Positions 5,890-13,039 of a DNA stretch of 24,161 bases are shown piece by piece. Origin of the DNA: an uncultured Eubacteriales bacterium (GTDB taxonomy: Bacteria > Bacillota_A > Clostridia > Christensenellales > Aristaeellaceae); assembly GCA_902775835.1 (NCBI GenBank), contig CACYNZ010000011.1, positions 1-24,161 on the forward strand, given 5' to 3'. The position numbers and the translations under genes were made by a program. The stretch's first letter is position 1, and each line of letters opens with the position of its first letter. The notes beneath the pieces are model-generated. The model did not search any database. It was not told the DNA's origin and saw only the letters and a list, made by a program, of their open reading frames with translations.

Positions 5890-7023
5890 ATGAAAGCCAT
5901 TCTGCAGATTTCCACGGGAAGGTTCGGTCAGTGCACGGAGCGCAGTGTGTCCGAAGTGCGCTCGCGTCTGGAGCAGATGCTGAAATGGCTGCCGGTCACG
6001 GCCGTGATCTTCGGGTGGGCGAGGAAGGACGGGCTGTTTGAAGCCATAGCGGACACGGCGCATGCAAATGGCGCGGACGTGTATCTCTGGCTGCCGGTCT
6101 ATGCGGATGTCCGGGAACCGGCCCAGGCGGATCCCATGGTGTTCTGGGACGCAGACCATGCCGGGGACAGGAATGTGCCGGTGATGGACGGCGAGGGATT
6201 CCATTTCATATGCCCGGCCTCCGGAAAGAATCTGGACAGCGCGTTCCGGACCTGGGCGGACCTTGCGGAAGGAATTTCCGTGGAAGGCGTGTTTCTGGAC
6301 CGCATCCGGTATCCTTCGGCGGTTTTTTCAAAAGTCCATTTCTTTGGCTGCAGATGCCCCAACTGTCTCAGGAGACTTGACGGGCAGATCCGTGACCGGG
6401 AAAAGCTCCGGCGCCTGATCCGGGACGCGGATCAGGGCATGCGAATGCCGCTTCCGGTGTCTGTGGAAAATGGATGCTGCCGGTACGCGGATGCTGACCT
6501 GAACCGGCTGATGGCCGACAGACGAGGGCAGATCACGCACGCTGTGGAATGTATTGTCCGGAGTTTTCATGAAAAGGGACTCAGGGTCGGACTGGACACG
6601 TTTGCGCCGGCGCTTGCGGACCTGGTGGGGCAGGACCTGCCCAGGCTCATGGAGCTTTCGGACTTTATCAAGCCCATGATGTACTATAAAACGGATGCGC
6701 CGGCGGGGATTCCCTGTGAGCTGAAGGCCTTCGGCGCGGAGTTTACGGAACAATTGTCCCGACTCTGGGATGCAGATCTCATGTCGGTTTCCTCCATGGA
6801 AAAGCAACTGCGTTCCCTGAAAAATACCGGAAAAGTCTGCCCGGGGATAGAAATCCACCGGATTCCGGGCATCTGTGAGGCGGATGAGGAAAGCATCCGG
6901 GACGGGATCCGTGCCGCGCGGGCATACGGGTGCGCGTCGGTGGTGCTTTCCTGGAACGATCTTCTGGCTTCGGACACGGAGCTTGAGTGGGCCGGGAAAT
7001 ACCTGACAGAGGACGGAACATGA
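5890..7023 (+). CDS. Unassigned TIM-barrel-like protein (possible glycoside hydrolase-like)
   Basis: 377 residues, with GGAGGA 9 nt before the ATG and no signal peptide, so probably cytoplasmic. The succession of strand-like segments (AVIFGWAR, DVYLWLPVY, VEGVFLDRIRYPS at 133-145, LRVGLDTFAP, DFIKPMMYY, CASVVLSW) reads as a beta/alpha barrel. The phrase EGVFLDRIRYP recalls the GHL10/COG1649-type barrels, where an Asp or Glu ends strand 4. A CRCPNC cluster near residue 157 could bind a metal or stabilise a loop. It is co-transcribed with a sugar kinase and is convergent with a beta-galactosidase, so a role in glycan turnover is likely but not proven. No exact family is recognised. Confidence 0.7.
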   Translation: MKAILQISTGRFGQCTERSVSEVRSRLEQMLKWLPVTAVIFGWARKDGLFEAIADTAHANGADVYLWLPVYADVREPAQADPMVFWDADHAGDRNVPVMDGEGFHFICPASGKNLDSAFRTWADLAEGISVEGVFLDRIRYPSAVFSKVHFFGCRCPNCLRRLDGQIRDREKLRRLIRDADQGMRMPLPVSVENGCCRYADADLNRLMADRRGQITHAVECIVRSFHEKGLRVGLDTFAPALADLVGQDLPRLMELSDFIKPMMYYKTDAPAGIPCELKAFGAEFTEQLSRLWDADLMSVSSMEKQLRSLKNTGKVCPGIEIHRIPGICEADEESIRDGIRAARAYGCASVVLSWNDLLASDTELEWAGKYLTEDGT

Positions 7024-7034
7024 GGCAAATGAAG

Positions 7035-7062
7035 AGCAGCCCTGCCAGATGGCAGGGCTGCT
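7035..7062. terminator. Hairpin between convergent genes, probable terminator
   Basis: AGCAGCCCTGCC (7035-7046), loop AGAT, GGCAGGGCTGCT (7051-7062): a perfect 12-bp stem between the stops of the TIM-barrel gene (7023, plus) and the GH42 gene (7092, minus). There is no clear T-run on the plus strand; the minus strand has a weak TCTTCATTT tract. It could act on both transcripts or protect 3' ends. Confidence 0.65.
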
Positions 7063-7091
7063 GACGTATACGGATATGAATCTTCATGGGA

Positions 7092-9104
7092 TCAGGCCTG
7101 GGCGCGGAGAATGAGCAGGCCGTTGACGGGCAGCTGCACCGTGCCTGTCACGGTTCTGCCGCTGAGCATGTCCTGCCAGGATCGGGACAGGGTAAGTGAT
7201 TTTTCCTCTCCGGAATAGTTCTGCACGAACACGGCACTGCCGCGGCGGCGCGCGGTGACGCCGTGGGGCAGGGGATCCGGCAGGGAAGGACGGAGCTGCA
7301 GGCGACTTGCAATGTCCGCATAGAGCGTATCCAGTCCGCCGTCCTCAAGACGCGCGCCTACATACCAGGCCTGCCCGAGGCCGAAGTCATGCCGGGTGAT
7401 GCAGGGCGTGCCGGCGTAGAAGTCCCGGGAATAGGCGGCATAGACCTCGGCTCCCTCATTTTCCAGAAGCTCGCACATCTGGTGCGCGCTGAGGCCGTCC
7501 GGGCCGGACAGCGGGTTGGATTCCTCGGGATACAGGGCGTCCAGCTCTTGGACGTGCATGCCGAATACGTCCGTCAGGCCGTGGGGCGCATGGCCCAGGA
7601 AGGCCTGCTGGTTTTCGTCCACTGTGCCGCTGAGCATGGACATGACCAGGGTGCCGCCCTGCTGCACATAGGCGCGGAGCCTGTCCTCAATGCCCTCGCG
7701 GAACAGGAACAGTTCCGGGGCGATGACGAGATCATAGCCCTCGGCGGGGTCAAAGGATACGGGATCCCGGAAGTCCACGGGAATGCCCAGTTTCCAGAAC
7801 GCCGCATAGTGGGCCATGACCTGGGCGTGATAATCCAGCTCACTGCGCAGGCCCATCTGGGCAGTGCTCATGGCCCAGCGGCTGTCCCAGTAATAGAGGA
7901 AGCAGACCTGGGGCCGGCCCACAGGCTCATGGTACAGCGGGGCCAGGCGCTCCAGGGTGACGCCCACCTCGGTGACGTCACGGAAGACCCGGGTATCCGG
8001 GGACATGTCGTGGCTCACCACCGCGCCGTGGAACATTTCCGCGCCGCCCCGGCCCTTGCGCCACTGGAAGTACATGACGCTCTGGGCGCCGTGGGCAACG
8101 GCCTGCATGGAAGAGAGCAGGTGCATGCCCGGCCGCTTCAGGCGGTTGACATCCTTCCAGTTCACCAGGGAGGGCGTGGATTCCATGAGCAGAAAGGGCT
8201 TTTTCAGGAAGGAACGCATCATGTCATGGTTCATGGCAAACTCAATGGCCACATCACTGTTGTCCCCGGCGTGCCAGGCGGGATAGGCGTCCCAGGACAC
8301 GAAGTCCAGGGCCTGGGAGAGGCGGAAGTAGTCATAGTCATAGAATCGTTCCATGAGATTGGTGGTCACGGGCAGTTCCGGGCACACGGCCTTCACCGTA
8401 TCCCGCTCCATCTCAATGAAGGATGTGCACTGGTGCGTGGAGAAGCGGCGCCAGTCCAGGAGCATGGTGGGATTGACGTTCTGTCCCCTGGGCGAGGGCG
8501 CTTCGATTTCGCGCCAGTCGCTGTAGCGCATGGACCAGAAGCCGGTGTACCAGGCGCGGTTCAGCTCGTCCAGGGTCCCGTACTTTTCGCGCAGCCAGTC
8601 CCGGAACTTTTCCTGGCAGAGTTCGCAGTAGCAGTCTCCGGAAAACTCATTGGAGATGTGCCACAGGATCACGGCCGGATGGGACGCGTAGCGGCGGGCC
8701 AGGGCGGCGTCCATGGCCTGCACCTTTTCCCGGTATACCGGGGAGGACGGGCAGTGGTTGTGACGCCCGCCGAAATGCCGGCGCTGGAAGTCGCGCTCGG
8801 TGCGCAGCACTTCCGGGTATTTCCGGGCCATCCAGGCCGGACGCGCGCCGGAGGGCGTGGCCAGGGACACATGGATGCCGCTGGCCCACAGACGCTCAAT
8901 GATGTCATCGAGCCAGACGAAGTCATATCTGCCTTCCTCGGGCTCCAGGCGGGCCCAGGCGAAGATGCCCAGGGAGACGCAGTTCACGTGCGCCTTTTTC
9001 ATGTATTCCATGTCCTGGCGCAAAATGTCCGGATGGTCCAGCCACTGGTCGGGGTTGTAGTCGCCGCCGTGCAGAAAGGCGGGAAAGCGGGGCGTGAGTT
9101 CCAT
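7092..9104 (-). CDS. Glycoside hydrolase family 42 beta-galactosidase
   Basis: 670 residues from ATG 9104, preferred to the upstream TTG at 9143 because AAGAAGG lies 8 nt before it. The three-domain layout fits GH42: a catalytic TIM barrel (about 5-390), a trimerisation/glutamine-amidotransferase-like domain (about 395-600, with YDLVIAPELFLF) and a small C-terminal beta domain. Catalytic residues are visible: acid/base E153 in WHISNEFS and nucleophile E308 in FLLMESTPS. The zinc-cluster cysteines of GH42 are present: C118 and the CYCELC group at 158-163. There is no signal peptide, so it cleaves imported terminal beta-galactosides in the cytoplasm. It is divergent from the loaP-like gene, with a shared control region, and no transporter or sugar regulator is adjacent. 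Confidence 0.95.
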   Translation of the reverse strand: MELTPRFPAFLHGGDYNPDQWLDHPDILRQDMEYMKKAHVNCVSLGIFAWARLEPEEGRYDFVWLDDIIERLWASGIHVSLATPSGARPAWMARKYPEVLRTERDFQRRHFGGRHNHCPSSPVYREKVQAMDAALARRYASHPAVILWHISNEFSGDCYCELCQEKFRDWLREKYGTLDELNRAWYTGFWSMRYSDWREIEAPSPRGQNVNPTMLLDWRRFSTHQCTSFIEMERDTVKAVCPELPVTTNLMERFYDYDYFRLSQALDFVSWDAYPAWHAGDNSDVAIEFAMNHDMMRSFLKKPFLLMESTPSLVNWKDVNRLKRPGMHLLSSMQAVAHGAQSVMYFQWRKGRGGAEMFHGAVVSHDMSPDTRVFRDVTEVGVTLERLAPLYHEPVGRPQVCFLYYWDSRWAMSTAQMGLRSELDYHAQVMAHYAAFWKLGIPVDFRDPVSFDPAEGYDLVIAPELFLFREGIEDRLRAYVQQGGTLVMSMLSGTVDENQQAFLGHAPHGLTDVFGMHVQELDALYPEESNPLSGPDGLSAHQMCELLENEGAEVYAAYSRDFYAGTPCITRHDFGLGQAWYVGARLEDGGLDTLYADIASRLQLRPSLPDPLPHGVTARRRGSAVFVQNYSGEEKSLTLSRSWQDMLSGRTVTGTVQLPVNGLLILRAQA

Positions 9105-9136
9105 GGATTCAGCCTTCTTTCTGTCAGGATGAAGAT

Positions 9137-9165
9137 TTGACAAGGCTGCGGGGGCAGCCTACAAT
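9137..9165 (+). promoter_or_regulatory. Promoter of the loaP-like gene with a dyad in its spacer
   Basis: TTGACA (9137-9142), 17-bp spacer, TACAAT (9160-9165). Inside the spacer AGGCTGC (9143-9149) and GCAGCCT (9154-9160) form a perfect 7-bp inverted repeat around GGGG, a layout expected of an operator. On the minus strand TTGTAG and TCAAAT with an 18-bp gap could be the GH42 promoter, overlapping face to face. The plus-strand start would fall near 9172, at or inside the AGGAGG of the loaP-like gene, giving an almost absent leader. Confidence 0.7.
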
Positions 9166-9181
9166 CGTCAGGAGGAAGGGG

Positions 9182-9742
9182 GTGGGCAGCGTGGATCCGG
9201 AAAAGGAAGCGTACGGCTGTCTTTTCTGCATGGCCGGCACCGAAAAGATTGTTTCGCAGCTGATTTCCTACAAGTACGGCCAGGACGTGCAGGTGACCCC
9301 GGCACTGTATGAGCGCCACCGCACCCGGCAGGGCGAGAAATGGCGGGACACGGCCGTGTTCATGCCGGGGTATGTGTTCTTCCGCTGCCGGGAGGACATA
9401 TTCCTGCCCTATGCCTTTCCCAGGGACCGGGGATACCGGCTTCTGAAAAACGAGGAAGGCGACTGGCGGCTCCAGGATCAGGACCGGGAGTATGCGCGCT
9501 GGCTGCTTTCCTATGACGGGCTTCTGCCCTTTTCCACGGCCTGCGAGGAGCAGGACCGGATCCGCATTCTGTCCGGGCCCATGAAGGACCGGGAAGGGTA
9601 TGTGGAAAAGATTGACCGCCGAGGCCGGAGTGCACTGGTGCGCCTGGAGTTCCAGGGCAGGGTGTTCCGGGTCTGGCTCGGGTTTGAACTGATCGTGAAG
9701 GATATGCCCGGCAGCGTTACTTCGTCTGAAGGAAACGCATGA
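9182..9742 (+). CDS. loaP: LoaP-like NusG paralog (processive antiterminator)
   Basis: 186 residues from GTG 9182, with AGGAGG (9170-9175) 6 nt upstream; GTG 9191 is an alternative. The N-terminal NGN domain (about 8-105) has the NusG-type start YGCLFCMAGTEKIVSQLI and FMPGYVFFRCR. A KOW-type C-terminal domain (about 128-178) has LSGPMKDREGYVEKIDRRGR. The residues following the first strand (cysteines rather than the Trp of housekeeping NusG) and the genomic setting mark a specialised paralog. LoaP proteins bind elongating RNA polymerase and suppress termination in long operons for polysaccharides or antibiotics, often via a leader hairpin. The gene is monocistronic and its last 26 nt overlap the convergent aepY. 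Its target is likely nearby; the terminator-interrupted polysaccharide region from 14857 is a candidate. Confidence 0.82.
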   Translation: MGSVDPEKEAYGCLFCMAGTEKIVSQLISYKYGQDVQVTPALYERHRTRQGEKWRDTAVFMPGYVFFRCREDIFLPYAFPRDRGYRLLKNEEGDWRLQDQDREYARWLLSYDGLLPFSTACEEQDRIRILSGPMKDREGYVEKIDRRGRSALVRLEFQGRVFRVWLGFELIVKDMPGSVTSSEGNA

Positions 9743-10835
9743 ACGCGTCCCGGTTTTCGATGGGCGTGGTGGTGGGCCGTCCAAGGTCCGCCCGGGCGCC
9801 CAGAGCGCAGCGGATTTCGAGAAACACGGGGCCGGATTCCGGTAAATGCTTCAGCGCGTCCTCCAGCTCCGTCTCGGACACGGCAAGCAGGACATGCCGG
9901 TAGCCGCAGGCCCGGGCCACAGCGCCAAGGTCCGCGTCAAACCCGGCGGTGGGCAGTCCGCCCACGGTCTCATGGGCGCCGTTGTTGATGACAAGATGTA
10001 CAAGGTTTTCGCACTTTGCCTGTCCGATGGTGGCAAGGCAGCCCATGTGCATGAGCACGGCGCCGTCCCCGTCCAGACAGAAGACACGGGTATCCCGCTT
10101 CTGCAGGGCGAGACCCAGGGCGATGGACGCGGCGTGGCCCATGGAGCCCACCGTGAGAAAGTCCCGGGCGTGGCCCTCGCCGCGCTTTTCGCGCAGCTCA
10201 AACAGCTCCCGGCTGGCCTTGCCGGTGGTGGATACGATGGGACATGTGCCGGTATATTCAACAATATGCTCAATGGCGCGCTCCCGGGTCATGGCATAGG
10301 GATTGGAAAAGGCGTGTCGGACGGGCGTGGTCAGCGCGCTTTTGCGCACTACAAAGGCCACGGGATGTCCCTGCTCCAGCTCCGGCCGGAAAGTTTTCAT
10401 CCAGGCAAGCACATCCTCTTCCGTACTTTCGGCGGAAAGCACCTGGAAGGGAATCTGCATGTCGGTGAGCAATTGACAGGTGATTTCGCCCTGATAGACA
10501 TGCTGGGGCTCGTCGTGCACGCCGGGCTCGCCGCGCCAGCCCACCACCAGGATGGCGGGCAGGCTGTAGACCCTGCGGTGCATGAGGGAGGCGAGGGGAT
10601 TGATGAGATTGCCCTCGCCGGAATTCTGCAGATAGATGACGGGCACGTGCCCGGTGGCCAGAAAATAGCCGGCGGCCATGCCGGCACAGGCGCCTTCGTT
10701 GACGCCGATCACGTGATGGCGGGGATCGGTGCCATAGCGCTCCAGAATGGAGACGCACAGGGGGTGCAGCAGGGAATCGGGAACGCCGGTATAGAAATCG
10801 GCTCCCAGAAGGTCCATGAAACGGGAAGCCAGCAT
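9717..10835 (-). CDS. aepY: Phosphonopyruvate decarboxylase
   Basis: 372 residues, the family's full length. This thiamine-diphosphate enzyme converts 3-phosphonopyruvate to phosphonoacetaldehyde, the step that drives phosphonate biosynthesis (2-aminoethylphosphonate and relatives) in the cytoplasm. E47 in GVNEGACAGMA is the Glu that activates the cofactor. GDGAVLMHMG (256-265) to VINNGAHET (282-290) is the Mg/ThDP-binding GDG...NN motif, and the GAHETVGG ending is typical of AepY. Sulfopyruvate decarboxylase is related but usually split into two subunits. ATG 10835 has GAGGTGAT upstream and a strong promoter at 10875-10903. The partner PEP mutase and aminotransferase genes are not in the window, so it is an orphan here. 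Its 3' end overlaps the convergent loaP-like gene by 26 bp. Confidence 0.9.
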   Translation of the reverse strand: MLASRFMDLLGADFYTGVPDSLLHPLCVSILERYGTDPRHHVIGVNEGACAGMAAGYFLATGHVPVIYLQNSGEGNLINPLASLMHRRVYSLPAILVVGWRGEPGVHDEPQHVYQGEITCQLLTDMQIPFQVLSAESTEEDVLAWMKTFRPELEQGHPVAFVVRKSALTTPVRHAFSNPYAMTRERAIEHIVEYTGTCPIVSTTGKASRELFELREKRGEGHARDFLTVGSMGHAASIALGLALQKRDTRVFCLDGDGAVLMHMGCLATIGQAKCENLVHLVINNGAHETVGGLPTAGFDADLGAVARACGYRHVLLAVSETELEDALKHLPESGPVFLEIRCALGARADLGRPTTTPIENRDAFMRFLQTK

Positions 10836-10874
10836 AACGGATCACCTCGGAAAGAATTGGGAACACCTGCTGTC

Positions 10875-10903
10875 ATTCTACCTGTACAGCCCGGTGATGT
10901 CAA
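10875..10903 (-). promoter_or_regulatory. Promoter of aepY
   Basis: On the minus strand: TTGACA (10903-10898), exactly 17 bp, TAGAAT (10880-10875), starting about 30 nt before the ATG at 10835. Confidence 0.8.
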
Positions 10904-10932
10904 AAAATGCTCAGTGGAAAGGGGGATGGAAC

Positions 10933-11487
10933 ATGCTCAGTACGGCGGCAAGCCTTCCGGCAATCGGTGTGATTCTGGTTCTGACGGCCGCGGCCGTGTT
11001 TTTTCTTGAACTGCTCCGTCTCCGCCGCCCGGACAGTGCCCGGAAGGTGCGCATGGTTCAGGTGCTTCTGCTCTGCCTGTATCTGCTGGGATACCTGTAC
11101 CTCACCATCTTTTCCCGGAAACCGGGAAGCGCGCCAAGATTTGCCGGGTTCCTGTGGAGCTACCGGGAAGCGTTCCGGCTGGAAAACGGGGGCATCCGGA
11201 TCGCGCGTCTGGGTCTTGCGCGGCAGATCCTGATGAACGTGCTGCTCTATGTGCCCCTGGGCATGCTGCTGCCCGGGGTGTGCGCCGGGGCGAAGCGGCC
11301 CTACTGGCTGTCCGTGGCGCTTGGCGCCGCGCTGACGCTTTTTACGGAATGCACGCAGTATGCCCTGAGACTCGGGCTGTTTGAGCCGGACGATATCCTG
11401 GACAACATGCTGGGACTGGCAGCGGGAATCCTGGTGCTCAAGTGCCTGCGCAGGGCGGCGAAATGCCTTGCAGACAAGCGGTTTTAG
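10933..11487 (+). CDS. VanZ family membrane protein
   Basis: 184 residues from ATG 10933, chosen because AAAGGGGG lies about 7 nt upstream; the longer in-frame reading overlaps the aepY start region. Four to five hydrophobic helices are visible: about 8-26, 42-60, 98-114, 123-140 and 155-172. VanZ hallmarks are present in order: RQILMNVLLYVPLGMLLP, the ECTQ segment, then GLFEPDDILDNMLG, whose acidic loop is diagnostic. VanZ lowers teicoplanin susceptibility in enterococci, and most family members have no known role but sit among envelope genes. Here it is upstream of murA and a putative short RNA, divergent from aepY. No good promoter was found directly before it on the plus strand. Confidence 0.88.
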   Translation: MLSTAASLPAIGVILVLTAAAVFFLELLRLRRPDSARKVRMVQVLLLCLYLLGYLYLTIFSRKPGSAPRFAGFLWSYREAFRLENGGIRIARLGLARQILMNVLLYVPLGMLLPGVCAGAKRPYWLSVALGAALTLFTECTQYALRLGLFEPDDILDNMLGLAAGILVLKCLRRAAKCLADKRF

Positions 11488-11503
11488 GCCTTTCGGGAAG
11501 GGC
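11488..11503 (+). terminator. Weak hairpin directly after the VanZ gene
   Basis: GCCTTT (11488-11493), loop CGGG, AAGGGC (11498-11503) with one G-U pair, followed by TGGTTTCGTT. The stem begins at the base after the stop codon. The poor T-run makes it a weak terminator candidate. Confidence 0.35.
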
Positions 11504-11511
11504 TGGTTTCG

Positions 11512-11540
11512 TTGACAAGGTACATGGGCTATGGTAGAAT
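11512..11540 (+). promoter_or_regulatory. Near-consensus promoter upstream of a non-coding stretch
   Basis: TTGACA (11512-11517), exactly 17 bp, TAGAAT (11535-11540). The expected start is near 11547, more than 200 nt before the murA start, with no open frame of note between. Confidence 0.8.
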
Positions 11541-11546
11541 CTTTCC

Positions 11547-11662
11547 GCTCCCTGAAGCGTTTTTCTTGTCCGGGAAACGGAATGAGGCGGAGACGGGGAA
11601 GCGTCAGCGGGTGCGGCCTTCACCGGTTCAGAGAGGATACGCAGGGGCAGGCCTGCTTTTTT
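11547..11662 (+). ncRNA. Putative short RNA or terminated murA leader, class unknown
   Basis: About 116 nt lie between the strong promoter (11512-11540) and a T6 run (11657-11662). Local hairpins are visible: TCCG/CGGA near 11570, GACG/CGTC near 11592-11605, GGTG/CACC near 11611-11624, and the terminal GCAGG/CCTGC before the T-run. I compared it by eye with 6S, SRP RNA, T-box, c-di-GMP, c-di-AMP, TPP, FMN, glmS and fluoride motifs and found no match. The SRP tetraloop motif and the T-box AGGGTGGNACCGCG motif are absent. It may be a free small RNA or an attenuating leader of murA. No convincing ribosome binding site or ORF lies inside. Confidence 0.4.
11641..11662 (+). terminator. Intrinsic terminator of the putative short RNA
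   Basis: GCAGG (11641-11645), 6-nt loop, CCTGC (11652-11656), TTTTTT (11657-11662). A competing outer pairing, GGATA-CGCA (11635-11643) with TGCG-T-TATCC (11662-11671), would include the 5' arm and the T-run, so two exclusive folds are possible. Confidence 0.6.
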
Positions 11663-11696
11663 GCGTTATCCGGGGCATCAATCAAAACAGAACTGT

Positions 11697-11718
11697 GATT
11701 CGAACATATGTTCGAATC
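11697..11718. promoter_or_regulatory. Perfect 22-bp palindrome with an exact LexA box, before murA
   Basis: The 22 bp are perfectly self-complementary around 11707/11708. The core CGAACATATGTTCG (11701-11714) matches the Bacillus-type LexA consensus CGAAC-RNRY-GTTCG without mismatch. A TATGAT at 11726-11731 could be the -10 of the murA promoter, placing the palindrome over its -35 region. The 9-bp stem with an ATAT loop followed by T6 (11719-11724) could alternatively be an AT-rich intrinsic terminator. The perfect box favours an operator. Confidence 0.55.
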
Positions 11719-11750
11719 TTTTTTCTATGATATTTGAAAGGGGAAGCACC

Positions 11751-13016
11751 ATGGGAAAACAGAAAATGCTGATCACAGGCGGTCTGGCACTGGAGGGGGA
11801 AACCCGGGTCAGCGGCGGAAAAAACACGTCCGTGGCCGTGATTCCAGCCGTGCTCCTCACCGATGACGTCTGTACCATTGAGAACGTGCCGGACATTGAG
11901 GACGTGCACGCGCTGATCGACATTATCAAAAAGCTCGGGGCGAAGGTGCAATACGAACCGGGCAGGCGCCTGGTGATCGATCCCCGGGGCGTGGACAACT
12001 GGAAGGTGGACTACAGCGATTCCAAACGCCTGAGGGCAAGCTACTATTTTCTCGGCGCGCTTCTGGGACGCTTCGGAAAGGCGGATGTGGCCTATCCCGG
12101 CGGCTGCAAGATCGGCTCGCGCCCGGTGGACCAGCACCTGAAGGGCTTTGCTGCCCTGGGCGCGGAAACCGGGGAGCGCGGCGGCCGGATCGTGGCGGAA
12201 TGCCAGGAGCTGGTGGGCGGCGACGTGTTCTTTGACATCATCACCGTGGGCGGCACCATCAACGTGATGCTGGCCGCGGCCCGGGCCAAGGGCACCACGG
12301 TCATCTACAACGCGGCCAAGGAGCCCCACATCGTGGACCTGGCCAACTTCCTGAACTCCATGGGCGCCAGGATCAAGGGCGCCGGCACGGACACCATCCG
12401 CATCCGGGGACAGGAAAAGCTGCACGGCACCACCTACGCGGTGATCCCGGACCAGATCGAGACGGGCACGCTCATGATCGCGGCGGCCGCCACCCACGGG
12501 GACGTGACCATCCGGGGCTGCATTCCCACCCATATGGAGGCCCTGACGGCCAAGCTCATGGAAATGGGCGTGAAGGTGACGGAAAACGATGACAGCATCC
12601 GGGTGCGGACGCTGGCGCTTCACCGCAGCGTGAACATCAAGACCAGCGTATATCCGGGCTTTCCCACAGACCTGCAGCAGCCCATGAGCGCGCTGCTGAC
12701 CACGGCCAAGGGAACCAGCATGATCCAGGAGACCATCTTTGAGAACCGCTTCCGGCATCTGGATGAACTGGCCCGCATGGGCGCCCACGTGAAGGTGATG
12801 GACCGCACCGCCATTATTGAGGGCGTGCCCCAGATCTACGGCGCGCCGGTGACGGTGACGGATCTGCGCGCCGGCGCGGCCATGCTGGTGGCCGGCCTGA
12901 TGGCCAAGGGCGTCACGGAGGTCTATGAGCTGAATTACATTGACCGGGGATATGACCATATTGAGGAAAAACTGCGCAGCCTTGGCGCGGATATTCACCG
13001 GGAAGACATGGATTAA
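11751..13016 (+). CDS. murA: UDP-N-acetylglucosamine 1-carboxyvinyltransferase (MurA)
   Basis: 421 residues, the usual MurA length. It transfers enolpyruvate from PEP to UDP-GlcNAc, the first committed step of peptidoglycan synthesis, in the cytoplasm. Key residues are visible: K24 in SGGKNTSV, the catalytic Cys C119 in YPGGCKIGSRPVDQHLKG (the fosfomycin target, so sensitivity is expected at this enzyme), and the Asp of GFPTDLQQPM near 305. The loop is CKIGSRP instead of the more common CxIGARP. The start has AAAGGGG upstream. Low-GC Gram-positives often carry two murA paralogs, and which one this is cannot be told here. It leads an operon with a J-domain gene and DUF1015. Control by the palindrome at 11697-11718 is possible. 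Confidence 0.95.
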   Translation: MGKQKMLITGGLALEGETRVSGGKNTSVAVIPAVLLTDDVCTIENVPDIEDVHALIDIIKKLGAKVQYEPGRRLVIDPRGVDNWKVDYSDSKRLRASYYFLGALLGRFGKADVAYPGGCKIGSRPVDQHLKGFAALGAETGERGGRIVAECQELVGGDVFFDIITVGGTINVMLAAARAKGTTVIYNAAKEPHIVDLANFLNSMGARIKGAGTDTIRIRGQEKLHGTTYAVIPDQIETGTLMIAAAATHGDVTIRGCIPTHMEALTAKLMEMGVKVTENDDSIRVRTLALHRSVNIKTSVYPGFPTDLQQPMSALLTTAKGTSMIQETIFENRFRHLDELARMGAHVKVMDRTAIIEGVPQIYGAPVTVTDLRAGAAMLVAGLMAKGVTEVYELNYIDRGYDHIEEKLRSLGADIHREDMD

Positions 13017-13039
13017 CGGGGCCGGAGGACCGCACTGAG

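Noticed and set aside
7263..9140. Long open frame on the plus strand opposite the GH42 gene
   Set aside because: It is antisense to a full-length GH42 enzyme with intact catalytic residues, and reads as low-complexity Gly/His/Val sequence typical of GC-rich shadow frames.
11597..11625. Possible T-box antiterminator sequence before murA (CGGGTGCGGCC)
   Set aside because: It lacks the AGGGTGGNACCGCG core and a specifier stem, and murA is not an aminoacylation-related gene.
11682..12998. 438-codon minus-strand frame opposite murA
   Set aside because: It is a shadow of a highly conserved MurA sequence, with no independent support.
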